A DNA stretch of 64,000 bases. It comes from Elmis aenea. Taxonomy: Eukaryota; Arthropoda; Insecta; Coleoptera; Elmidae. Positions 1 through 13,000 of the stretch are shown piece by piece. Made by a program: the position numbers and the translations under genes. The DNA lies in contig OX393576.1 in NCBI GenBank assembly GCA_947652605.1, positions 50,754,966 through 50,818,965 of the forward strand, in the 5' to 3' direction. How positions within the stretch are numbered: position 1 is the stretch's first letter; every line of letters begins with the position of its first letter. Under the pieces are notes generated by a model. That model made no database searches. It was given only the letters and a program-made list of their open reading frames with translations, and was not told the DNA's origin.

Positions 1-150
1 ACACAACATTTAAATCGGGTCGTCTGGAGCGAGAATTCGTCAAAATTTGACAATTTGTCAATTCGACGTAACGTTTAAACGCTCGAACCTTCTACGCGCA
101 AGCCGGGATCTAGCGGTGAAGGAGCCCCGAAAGGGCTCCGGAATCGCTAG
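1..150 (+). mobile_element. Helitron-like 3' end
   Basis: A GC-rich stem-loop at 121-139 (GGAGCCC, loop CGAAA, GGGCTCC) is followed about ten bases later by CTAG and then T. This is the usual arrangement of a Helitron 3' terminus, with insertion between A and T. The 5' part lies beyond the left edge, so neither length nor autonomy can be judged. The GC content contrasts with the AT-rich DNA from 151 on. Confidence 0.4.
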
Positions 151-865
151 TATTAATAATAAAATTCAAAACACTGAAATTATGCAGTTAAAATGTCTTT
201 AAAGAATTTTTTTTTACACAAAATAGCTAGGTATAAAAAATCATTAACTAAAGTTTAACAAAGTTTTCTTTAAAAAAACATATTTTTACAATAAATATTC
301 AATAAATTTAAAGTTAGTATTTACTTCAAAGGTTACAAACAAATTTTAAATAATTGGTTCATAATGAAGAAAATTCTTGGTCCACCAAGTTAAGTAAAAA
401 TTACCAAAACCTTTTCCACATTTTATCACATGCAGTTTATTTATTATCAAATCAAGAATTTATCTTATCCAAAATACATTATTCCATTGTAACATTTGTA
501 AAATTCTGTCAACAGTATACAAATGTACAGCTCCTTTAATCAGCTTTATACATGATAAGCTACAGCAATGAAATATTAATCATTTACTTCAACCTTCGAC
601 TTAAAAGTACAAACATCAACCAAAAAAAAAAGTAGGTAACACAATAGTTAAACTTAAGCATTCACACAACATTTAAGTACACCTACGATGCCCTACAAGT
701 ATTTCATTGAGAAAATATTTATACTGCCAGAGAATGCAACTTAGTAGGTTATTTTTATCTACGTTAAATTAATTTTCTTTTTCAATTTATAAATTTTCAC
801 TATGATCATGTAATAAATCTGCTAAACAATTACTGTTCATATTGTTAATTGAAAAAAGTACTTAC
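151..865. other. Gpdh1 intron 2 (part), no other feature seen
   Basis: AT-rich DNA downstream of the Gpdh1 exon 2 donor. I searched for the next Gpdh1 exon on the minus strand and did not find it, so the intron continues beyond the left edge. Short open frames here have no coding character. Confidence 0.5.
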
Positions 866-1301
866 CACATTTTCTGGAATTTTATGACCTGGTAAATATT
901 TAACATTTTCGTGGGTATCGTTAATGATATCTGTTAACTTCTTGCCATTTACCATTTCTTCATAAACGTACATAGTAACTCGATCATCGAAATTTGGAAG
1001 TTTAGTAACATTTATACCAACGATTTTTGCAATTGTAGAACCCCTAAAATTTTGCAATTTAATTGGTAGCAGACACTAACATTACAGATACATGCACGCA
1101 CACACATACACGTTATATACTTTTGAAGGATACATGCAGCTTGTCAACCTTAACTTTAAAATTTTGTCTTTTTAATGTAAATAAATAAAATTGTTAGGTT
1201 ATTTGATTAACACTTAAAGCAACAAAATATTAACATAAGGCAATCGATATTTACCAATTTCCGCTACCTATTATACACACTCGTTTTAATTTACCAGGCA
1301 T
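866..1301 (-). CDS. Gpdh1: Glycerol-3-phosphate dehydrogenase (NAD+), N-terminal part
   Basis: Cytosolic enzyme that interconverts dihydroxyacetone phosphate and glycerol 3-phosphate with NAD(H); in insects it feeds the glycerophosphate shuttle of flight muscle and lipid synthesis. Two exons are visible. Exon 1 (1255-1301) encodes [15 protein letters not shown] plus two bases of Trp. Exon 2 (866-1043) completes Trp and reads [20 protein letters not shown] and on to HKIPENV. The Rossmann dinucleotide motif GSGNWGS is residues 12-18 and spans the junction. Both introns have GT-AG ends, and exon 2 stops inside a Val codon (phase 1). About 75 of roughly 350 residues are present; the rest lies beyond the left edge. 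I chose the start at MPGK because cytosolic family members start there. The frame, however, stays open upstream to 1526 with a basic stretch that could be an alternative N-terminus. Confidence 0.9.
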
Positions 1302-4060
1302 TTTACTGAAATTTTGAATGTAGTGATTAGAACTGCACAAATGACTAGCGCTCCTGTATGAAGCAGCTGATACTGTTCGCCATATAACAAATGATGGAAA
1401 TAATAATCTACTAAGGCGCTGAACGCTTATGCGCATAGTTGCCTGCATTATTCCACCAATCAAATTCAGATTTAATCGTGACGTACCAATCAAATAAAAG
1501 AAATAAAGGTCGACAATTTTATTCACGTAACCAAATGTGAATCTTTTAAACGTCGCAGGACTGTAGAAGACAATTTTGATAAACTCATATCAAACTACCT
1601 AAATAAATACCTGTCAACAATGTATTTCAGATCTTTTTTTTACAATAAAGACCTAGACTAATGGCAATTTTATTATCGGGGACAATTATTTCTTAATTAA
1701 CTGTTTATTTTTATTTCTACGACAATTTAGTTCGTTCTAGTATTTTAAAATAGAAATAGATTAACCTTTTGTATGCATAATAAGGAATTACGTAATAGTA
1801 ATATATTATTTTTTTCAGAGCTCAATAATTTACATTTAATTAATATGCAGATTTAAATGTTTCATAACTTATTACTATCAACAGCCATTTAAATATTTGA
1901 AAACGCGTATTGTACAAATCAGAAGAAATGATTGGTACTTAGTTCAATTAAAAGCAATAGTTGTTTCCATTTCCGCTCTTCAAGTAGTTTTTTTTTTTTT
2001 TGATAAAACTATAGAATGTAATCTAAAAAAGTACTATTTAACATATTAATTCATCCCTTTCCTGTTATAAAATTGTTGTGTCTTTTTAATTAAACCGAAA
2101 TCTTTTTACAATGAAATTCAAAATTGAGTTGAAATCATTGAGACATAATTTGTTTGAAAAATGAAGTGGATTAATTTCATGGAAACAGTTAAACTTCATT
2201 GCGAATATATAAGTTATCTACTTAAGATCTAAGTGTTTTATAAATTGATGTATTAAATATTAAATTTACTTTAGTTTCATTATTTTTAAACCTTCAGCAA
2301 GACAAAAGTTTAATTAGTCATTAAATTGTACGACAGATGAAAACAGTATTAACTGAATCAAAAAAATGTTTGTATAGCTTTTCTGATATAAATTTTGTTG
2401 CAAAGTTTTAATGCCAAATCTAATCTATATTGCAACTGAATTTTTAAAAAAATCACCTGGTAGGCAATTATCTTTTAGAAAATAACAATTAATAAATGTA
2501 AAATTATTAGGCCCAAATATCATTACATGAAATTATATTTACAATTAAAATATATTTAAAACCTATTTATTAATTTTGTTCAAGCCTAATATTATTTGTT
2601 TTTAAAATACCAGTTTAAAAAGATTGGATTTCCTTTAACCACCGTCTTATTTTCATTATGAGTTTTTAAATCTTTGAAGTTAGAAATGTTTAATTGTGTC
2701 ACTTTCTTTTGTAAAGTTTATCACTGCAAACTTATTATTAGTTTTATCTAAGCTGCAGTGCCAAATAAAGTCCACACCAACCATTATGTTTATTAATTAT
2801 ATTTATTCTGGGCTTACTATTACACAATTGTTCAAGTATCAAAATCAGTTTTTATGTAATTTTTAAACACAAACATGATACGAATTATAAAAAAGTATAT
2901 CAAAAGTGATAATGGAGCCTAATCTATAAGTATAGGGAATTTTTCGTTTTTGTACAAAATAATAACAAAACATAATTGCCAGAACTTTTATTTGGAACGG
3001 TTATACAACAAAGTTTAAGCAGATACATCCATTTTAGAACATGACAAGAGTATAAGTACTTGATCTAAATACATTGATATATATCTTGATACAACAATTA
3101 ACTGTAATCTACAAAGATATACATTTTTTAAGATGAGTAAGCAGGGATATCAACATGGCCTAATGGAGTTAAAAATCTGCAAAGGATATAAAATTTGCCA
3201 CAAATACAGTAACAAGTAATACACTACATCATCAAAAACTATGGAAATCTTTTATGTCTATCATATGTTTTTTGATTCACCCTACATCAAGCCTACTTGA
3301 ATTTTAAGGTTTTACTGTCATTTGTTTATTATATGGTTTAGAACATCTTATAAGCAGCGCTCAAAATTATTGGATAATAAGAGATTAGAGAGTTTGAACA
3401 TGGTTGATTCCATAATATAATACATTTTAAAATTTAACATTAACAATATAAAGAAATTCACCATCTTTGTTGACAATTATATTGCAATGAACAGAAATTG
3501 TTGATTTATCTTTCTAGGAGATTTACAACTAACTCCTGTAAAACGTTTAAAAGTAAAGAAAAGAAAATTAGGTACCTACTATGTGTTCTAGTACAAATCT
3601 TAGAAAAATGCAACATTTTCATTTGGAGCACTGCTCTGCAAAAGAATCGATGATTACCACATATAATCTATAATTACATAGTTTAAACAAATGTTGAGAT
3701 TAGATCATTAGCAAGAAGTTACATATCTATGACCAAATATTTTAAATTTCAAAATATGTACAATGCAGGATTATTCTAATTACTTTTATATTTTGTAGGA
3801 TGCTATTGAATTTTATGATACAAAAAACAAACTTACAAAAACTCAAATTATCTTTACAAATGTCTCCCTGCAAGATAAATAGAAAATATACGGATATCTA
3901 ACTAAATAATGTCATGACTCTAAAGCACTTATACACTAATTTTGAGAAAACATGTTAATACAGAAGTTTAATATACTAGAAACTATTTAGTGAACATCGA
4001 CTTTCATCAGATAAATAAATTGCAAGTGTTGATACTTTTAAGTTAATACAAAAGAAGTGT
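1302..4060. other. Intergenic: Gpdh1 5' flank and V-ATPase 3' flank
   Basis: No coding exon is seen. Positions 1302-1526 stay open in the Gpdh1 frame. The remainder is very AT-rich and probably holds the Gpdh1 promoter and a long 3' UTR of the V-ATPase gene, since both genes lie in tandem on the minus strand. I could not locate transcript ends. Confidence 0.4.
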
Positions 4061-7000
4061 TTATTCTTCAGGAGTTTGAGACGCAGAATCCAAAATAGTT
4101 TCAAACGAAAATGGTTGAAATGCATGTCCAGTTCCAGAATAGAATTTGCTTTGGAATTCCACCCTAGATATAAACAATAACCATTAACAAACTGCCAAAT
4201 ATTTAAGCACTCATTTTCTCACCAATGTAAACGCAATGTGTGCAAAAATGCAGAGAGCCCTTCCATAAGAACTAGGATAGCAACAGTTAGTGATGCCCAA
4301 ATACTGAATATTATGTAGAGAGCTATGCCACCTTTCCAGTCTTGTATGACAAAACCTTTACTTAAGACCATGTTCCACAAAACCTCGGATAATTCTGTAA
4401 TACCATTAATAACTTTTTAAACACAATTTTTTAAATTAAAAATTAACTTACATCCTTCAGAGTTTCAAACAATTTTTTAAAATTTTTAAAATACATACTT
4501 CCAATCAAAACTAAACTGTTTTTTAATTCATTGAAACAGAAAAATCTTGTTTGATTGATCTGATTTTCTTGTTTTTATTTTTCAATTGTTTCAAAATTAC
4601 TGCTGTCTACCTACATAGCCTACTCGAAAAATTGCGTTGCCCTAATAATATACAATAAAATCACGGTATCTCGTAAAATATCAGCTTTAGGTATAAAACA
4701 TGGTTAATGTTTTTGAAAGACAATCAAATTTTCAACAAGACTAATAGCTGTATTACACTATACAATTTCTTGCTCAAAAAATTTTATACTAGATTGTACA
4801 GCTGTTACAACACGTCTTATGTCGTAAACGGACACTTCGCGTATGTCAATTTACGACATTGTAACTTGGCAACAGCTGTACAATCTAGTATAAAATTTCT
4901 TGAACAAGAAATTGTATAGTGTAATACAGCTTTAACAATGAGTTATTGATGTTTAAAATTTCACGAGTTTGACAAAGCATAAAAAACATCCAGTAAAATA
5001 TTTTTTAAATGTAGCTAGCGCAAATGGTTAACTAATCAATTGTTAATCTAATTTTCAAACAAAATTCTACTGCCTCTTTAAATAAAAAAAAAATTAAAAA
5101 TTGAAAGTGCTGTATCGTTCAAAAATTTCATAAAAATGTAAATTTTACGAAAACGGTTGACTTTAGACCTATATAACCTTATACATTTTTTAAAGTAAAT
5201 TTTAAGAGGAATCCAAAAATGTAAAAGTATACAGGGTGTTCTATTGAAATTTCAAAGTTTGAGTCCGTTTCCGGTTGAACCAGAAATCGTATTGCAACCT
5301 TAATACTTTCATCGCATCCGAAAAATACCATAATGCTCAGATACAAACTTTTATTGTTATATCTGCAATAGTATTCTAGATATTTGTCTGTTTCCATACT
5401 TTTGCGCAACCCTGTATAACAATCGATGAAATAAGCCCTATTAAGCTTAGGAACTTACAAACTTAAGTTAATAATGAAGATTTTTGTTCAGCTAAGCTAT
5501 ACACAGAATTCATTCTTTTAGTAGCAAAAACTTAACAAATAATATAAAAAATGCAGCCATATTTACAAAGAATAATAAATAGTGGACATAAACCTTAACT
5601 ATTTACTACAGAACTATTATGTGTTTATTCAAATTAAATCTTGGTGTAGTTCCAATGCTAAAAATATCTAAAATAATATTACCACAATTCTATAGTCTCA
5701 AGACAGTACCTATTATTGTGAAAATAAAAATAACTGATCAACGGTTACTGCAACTGTTAGACTCAGATTTTTTACAAATATTTACATAACTTTCTTGGAT
5801 TTGTATTTGCTTTGCTGTAACTATATTATAATTATAGTTGATTGTTGATTGCTAGAACTGTGAAATTATTTATGTTACTAATTACTAAATAATTGTGTGT
5901 ATCATATAATAATTTCCAACAAAAATATTTTAATTACCTTAACAAGCGTAACAGACGAAATATCTGAGAGAAGGTGTATTAAAAATTTGTTTAAAATTTA
6001 AAAGATGAGGTTTCTCAAAAACAGTGTTTACAAAATAAATGACACATGAATAATTTAATGAGCTGATTAAAAGGATTGCACAAAGTGAAAACTACTCCAA
6101 TTCACTAAATAGTAAGGCACACCAAATTTCATAGAAGAATAAAAAATGTTTTAGAATATAAGGGAAAATAGAGAATGATTCAGTTTGATTGTCGCACCCC
6201 TATAACTTTGATATTTCAAGAGAAAACCCCCTATAAACCTATGCAATTTAAAAATAAAAAGTTGAATATCACCAGTTCAACACATTTCATCATAGAAAAA
6301 ACATCTGAACGTCATTTGATATATGTAGAGTGCTGTGATTTACCAAAATATAAAGTTTTATGTAGGTTTCCTCTTTATATATCAGTTATAGGGTTGCGAC
6401 AATCAAACTGAATCACCCTGTATAAAATATTTTGGCATTTAATTTTAAAAAAATAATGACCTATAGGTACCGCTTATACTATAAAACAAATAAATTCTGA
6501 CATTTTCAGTTTTTTATAAACAAACTTTCCCTCAAAACTTAAACTTTGAATTTCTTATGTTATGAGCTGCAACTGCAGTGACAATTAAGTATAGTTCAAA
6601 AAATTAATTAATAACAAAAATTCTTACGTGCATGAGCAAGGGATAAGGCCCACAACCGCAAATATGATGCAGTATGAGAAACAGATCCCAAGACATATTC
6701 AATGGTGTGGATGCCCTGATGAATAAACATCTCACTGAGCTCATCTTCGGTGTAACCTGCACCATGGCCGCCTCCACCATGTGCCGTGTTGTTATGCATC
6801 GGCTGCTCAGCATCACCATTTTCGGTTGCTGCTTGCATTTGCTGGTGAGATGCCTATGAAACACAATTTCATTACAAATCTTAATCAGCATTTCTCACCG
6901 CCGTCCACGATGAAATTTGACTGCACCTCAAATTTTAAGTACATATGTTTATTAATTAATTATACTTAATAAGAGCTAAAATATATGGGTTGCTGTTACC

Positions 7001-10000
7001 GGTCTACAATGAAAAAGAGGTTGAGGAACACTGGTATAAATAATTACTTTTCAAACAATGGGAAAATTGACACTTCAGTTTAACATAAATTGATTGTTAA
7101 AATAATTATCAACTGGTGAGATAATCACATGGAGCAGTGTACAATTAAGGAATAAAAATTGTTTTTAAAATATTTACTTACCGCAAACTTAAGCTTGCGC
7201 TGATTACGAAGAATGTAAATTGGTTTAGCCAACAACATCCATGGAATACACAAAAGTGCCAAAATCACCAATAGCTTTTGTAAACCCATTTGTCCAGCAT
7301 ATATGGTTGGAGAACAAACGGGTTCTATATTTGAATCTTTGAATAACACCATGTTTATAAACGTAATTAAGATGGATGGTGCACAACGAGGACTATTTTT
7401 AATAAAATTGCCTAAAATACATTATACATAAAAAATTAAACTAATAAAGAAATTAATTATACTAATTTTATCTAATGTGTTTTAATTCAGCTTTAACAGC
7501 TATACAGGGTGATCTAAATTCAATAGGAATAAATGGGGTCTCCTGCTTATTATTAAGATAGAGAAATGGTGAATTTACCTAAAGTATTTTTTAATATAGA
7601 GAAAATAAAGGTACACAGGATAGGCAATGGAAACAATATTAAAATATTCAAACAATATGCAGGGTGTCCCAGATAACCTTTCCAGCATTATTTTTAATAA
7701 CCGGATTTGTTTTATTACCTGTACGTACATGTGTATTCAGAGCAATTTAAATATTCTCTACTTTATGTCGCTTAAAATGTTTACCCCAAAATTACTTTGA
7801 ATTGCATTCAAATAATCTCATAAAAATATCCAAATATACAGGGTGGTCCAAATTCGATGGGATTGCATGGGTATCTCGGTTAATATTTAAGATAGAGAAA
7901 CGGTTAAATTACCAAAAATTTGCAGTTTTTTGAGACAAATTTAGAACCGTTTTCAAAATTATTTTATCATTTCCGGTTTTTGAATAAAAAGTGTTTTTTT
8001 GTCATATTAATAATGTGTCGTATCTTCGTTATTGTTGTAAATATCGAAAATATTAATGGAGATTGTTTTTAGATATTTGTACGTTTAATTTGATTACACT
8101 TTAAAAAATAAATTTACACGTGCCGTTAAAAAGTTATGACACAAACTTACCTTTTTTTAAATGAAAACGATAGTTGGCTATGACCTATTTAAATTCCTTA
8201 TTTTTTTCTCATTCCAAATATATAAGGGTCGATGTATTTATTTTTAATAATACGCAAGTTATGAAGGTTTTTTAGTTTTTTTTTCTAAGAAAATCATAGT
8301 AGGCTGTAAAACAAAAAAAAAACAAGGTGTAAAACTTTATAAAACTCATGTGGTACAAGGTACAAGTTACCAAGGTTTTTAAATTTGTTGTTAAGATAAA
8401 CATCAAAAATTTTTGAATTTAAGATAAACAGCAATATACTACATTACTGCTGATTCCGACTATGTAGTTGTTATCTTATGTTCAAATATTTACAATGTTT
8501 ATCTCAACAACAAATTAGAAAACCTTGGTAACTTGTATCACATGAGTTTTTAAGGTTTTACACCTTGTTTTTTTTTGCTTTTACAGCCTACTATGATTTT
8601 CTTAGAAAAAAAAACAAGTAAAAAACCTTCATAACTTGCGTATTATTAAAAATAAATACATCGACCCTTATACATGTATTTGGAATGAGAAAAAAATAAG
8701 GAATTTAAATAGGCCATAGCCAACTATCATTCCTATTTGAAAAAAGGTAAGTTTGTGTCATAACCTTTTAACGGCGAGCATAAAAAAATTGTTTTTAGAT
8801 AATCAAATTAAACATAAAAATAACCTTCATAAATATTTTCGATATTTACATTACAACAATAACGGAGATATGACACATTAATATGACAAAAAAACACTTT
8901 TTAATCAATAGCTCGAAAACCGGAAATGATAGAATATTTTTGAAAACGGTTCTGAGTTTGTCTCAAAAAACTGCACATTTTTGGTAATTCAACCGTTTCT
9001 CTATCTTAAATATTAACCAAGATACCCATGCAATCCCATCGAATTTGGACCACCCTGTACAAGGTGTATACAGGGTGTACCAGATAACATTTCGAGCATG
9101 GGGATCTCGCTTATTATAAGAGATACAGGTTTGCTTAAATTACATGAATTATTCCCAAGTATGAGAGAAGCTACAATCAATTTTTAAAAGTACAAAATTC
9201 CTCGTACTTCAGATGTTAAAGCAAAAAATATGAAAATATCGAATTTCTTTTTTTTCTTATAACTTTTTTGTCTTAATCATTAGATCAATTTTATTATTAT
9301 TTTCTTGATGTACTTTTTAATGAAGAATGTAACTGTTATTTTAAATATTTTTTATCACTTACCATTTTCGAGATATTACCCCTAATTTCATTTTTCTTAT
9401 GGCCCACAAAGTTGGCTATGTAATAGTTAAATGTGCTTTTTTTGCTACAGACTATTGAATTACATAACAATACTATAAAATTTTAATAAATGATACCGCA
9501 GAAAAATGGTAACTATCATTTGGCATTTAATTAGTTGTTTTTTGTTTTTATTTTCATAGATAGCTTGTTAAGTGATTGGTAAAGTACGATTTTTCTTGAT
9601 TTTGTGACTTATTTATAAAAATAGATATAGCAAGTAATATCGCATTTAAAAGAGACACCCTGTATACTTTATCTATAGGCATTTTTTTTTGACAGTATTA
9701 GTACTTAAAACAATTATTGTCAATAACAAAATTTTAAATTAGCAATGGATCATCCCGATAGTCTCTTAAATTGTGAAATTGATCTTTGCTAATCTACACA
9801 ATGTTATTTCGTTTAAAATTAATTAAAATTTGATAAAATCGATAAATTGAGGAACCCAATGCACAATGAAACTCAAAAAATTATGTATTGGGAAATAAAG
9901 CAATCATGTATCAAATGTATTTGAGTAACTATAAACAATTGCTAATGGATAAAGTAAATATTGTATTATTTTGTTTTTTTTTCTGGTCAACCCTATATTG

Positions 10001-13000
10001 TTATTTTCTATACATCAAAAGAATTTAAGAATATACTTGAACATTTTCTAATATAACTACGATAAACAACAAACTAAAGTGTTAAGACTGCAAAAAAGCA
10101 CGTAATACTTACGATCATCAGTAGCATAGTACATTATCCATTTAATAAACATAAGAAGTACCATGTACAAGAAAAGGAAACACAAAAATATCAACTGGGG
10201 GATGAATTCGAAAACAATACTCAACCTATTCTTAAAGTACCTTAAACAACACAAAACATTAATATTCAACTTGTGTTAGCTGAAATGTAACTTACAAATG
10301 GTTAAAAAGGCTCATCGACAGACCAAACAACATATGGAGAACTCCAAAAATGATGGATATTTTCATCTTATAAGCGTTCTGAAATATGATCTTGTTTCCA
10401 GCCAACTGCCAAACCGGATCTAATCCTATGGGGTACGGGTATTTACTGTAGTCATCTGTGGATGGATTTAAGCTCCAAAATTTTTCTGGACCTAAACGCT
10501 TTTCTGTTACATTAGTGACTGACCAATGAGATCCAAATACATTCATAGACTTAGAGAAAATATCATTATATATAAAACCTGTGTACATCGAGAACAGTCC
10601 CATTAGAAAAATTATGTACCTGCCACCGAAAAATATGGTCCAAATCTAAAAAAAATAAAATTATAGTGTCTTCCTTCAATTTTTATTCCTATAAATTTTA
10701 GCAGCTTAATGCTGCTTCATTAGCTTTTTTTTTTACACAATAATAATAAAATAAATCAGTAAGTGGTTATTTAAATAAACACATAAAATTACACAAATAT
10801 GCAGTACATCCATGAACATTTACAATCCTATAAAAACATTTATTCATAAATCTAATAGATTATAAATCTGTTAATGACAATCTATTAACAACACTTGTGT
10901 TTTGTTTTTGGGAAAATAACTTACTTCACTTTCAAATTTTTTAGCAGCCAATGGTTTTTCCTTAAGAATCATCCATCCACCAAAGAGAGCCATAATTAGT
11001 CCATGCCCAGTGTCACCAAACATAACGGCGAACAGAAATGGGAAAGTAATAATTGTATAAGGAGCCGGATTCATTTCCCTGTATGATGCTATACCATACG
11101 AATCAATGAGAGCTTGGAAAGCACTTGTAAACTTATTGGTATGGTTGTAGGTGGGTGGTTCTTCCATAGTTTCCATACGATTCAAAATGGGAGGTACAGA
11201 GCTGCCACTACGTTCCTAAAGATACATATATAGTCAAATAGTCTAAAATAATACCTAGTCTAGCCATACATATTGTTACATAGCCATAAATATTGTTATG
11301 AAACGCTGCTAATATTTTGAGATTTGTTTTGCTAATTAATACAATTAAAATAAGCTAACAATTTTTACATATTTCAATACCCCAAATAGTTTAATTGTTT
11401 TTCAAACACATGGAATGGGGTGATAATCTTGTAATTGCACTTTATTGCCTTGAAATGATCCGGTGCCATTTTTAAGACTTTACAACCACTTGGTATGAAG
11501 CAAATGTTTGTTTATCATTATTAACAGATTAAGGGACATGTGAGGAAGAATTTATTGCCTAAATGCGGATCCTAGAAACCAAAAGTCATGAAGCATAGTG
11601 TAAAAAAAGTTGAAATTCACTTCAAAACACAAGGTTTTACCTTGAGAAATATAAAAATCACGAAAACCTATGACTTAACACTAGATGCTTACTAAATAGG
11701 ATATCTGTTTATGAAAACACTGATGAGAAATAAAATTGGAGGATTAAAATCTGACAAAGATACGACAGAAATATTGCTTGCACATGACAAAATCTTCACT
11801 GCAGTAGAACAACAATGTTAATACTTATAATTCAAAATCAGCTTCTAAAGTTACTAAAAAGCTTTCAAATAAGTCACAACCAGCATCACTGTTGGTTTGG
11901 TGGGGTGTCAGCTATGACGGGGTCACTAAGCTCCATATTTATGAAATATGGATCAAAACATTGGCTTAAGTTAATGAAAACAGCATTTTTGGGACTGTGG
12001 TGAAACCATATTTGCAGACAGCACTAGATGTTACAATCTGATAATTCTGGTATGTTTTTCCGGCGACGTAAGTTGAATTTCTCAAACACATTTACGGTTT
12101 ATTTGCTAATTAAACATATTGCTTTGTTATTAATATTGATGAAAATAGTTAAAAGTCCATTTTTCTTTGAATATGCCGCATTCTTCATTTATCATCATAT
12201 TATCATTTCTTCTTTTTGGCGTTTTTCCATTGTTATTAAATAAAAATGAATGAATGAAACATTAAAATGAAGTTCTTAAGCATTGCCAATTACAAATTTG
12301 GCAATAAAAAAACAATCATAATTTTTCAAATTTAAATAATTCCAAAATGACGGAATATTTCCATTTATTCTGCAGGTAATGAAACGAAATTAATTAATTA
12401 ATTTAATTTAAAATTTTTGAAATTGTCAATAGATAGAAATAAACAGGTTTTACAAATTTTTGTATCTTACATTAAAAAATAATTATTGGTTCGAAACAAC
12501 CTATATTCCTTACCTCCGTTTGAATTTGCAAGAAGGTGTCACTAAATACATTGTTTAAAGCCGCGAATAAATTTTTTTTTTATACGTAACGGGCACATTA
12601 AGCCGAGACAAAATAGTCATCAAAATAGCCAAGTTTTCTTTGAGGAACCGACAGGCAGCGTTAGAAACGTGCTTTGATAGTGAGATACTAACAGAAACTT
12701 GGTTATTTTATTTTCGACCTGAAGTTGGCAGCCATCAAAATTTGCGTTAAAATTAAAATTGAAACATACTATAAAATTAAAAAGGAAATTTTTAATGCAT
12801 TTGGTTTTTTAATATGAAATATCATGTTTAATATATCTACATTTAGATTATTACTTGGTGGGCCAAATCAAAATCCATGACGGGCCGCATGCGGCCCGCG
12901 GGTTGCCGACCGCTGCTCTAAAAGATACCCTAACAACAAAAGACATTTCTCACTAAGCAGCAGATGTTGTGCATGTTACAATAAATAAGTGGCCTTTTAT

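Noticed and set aside
6674..6969. Plus-strand frames over V-ATPase exon 12
   Set aside because: Antisense shadows of a firmly identified exon.
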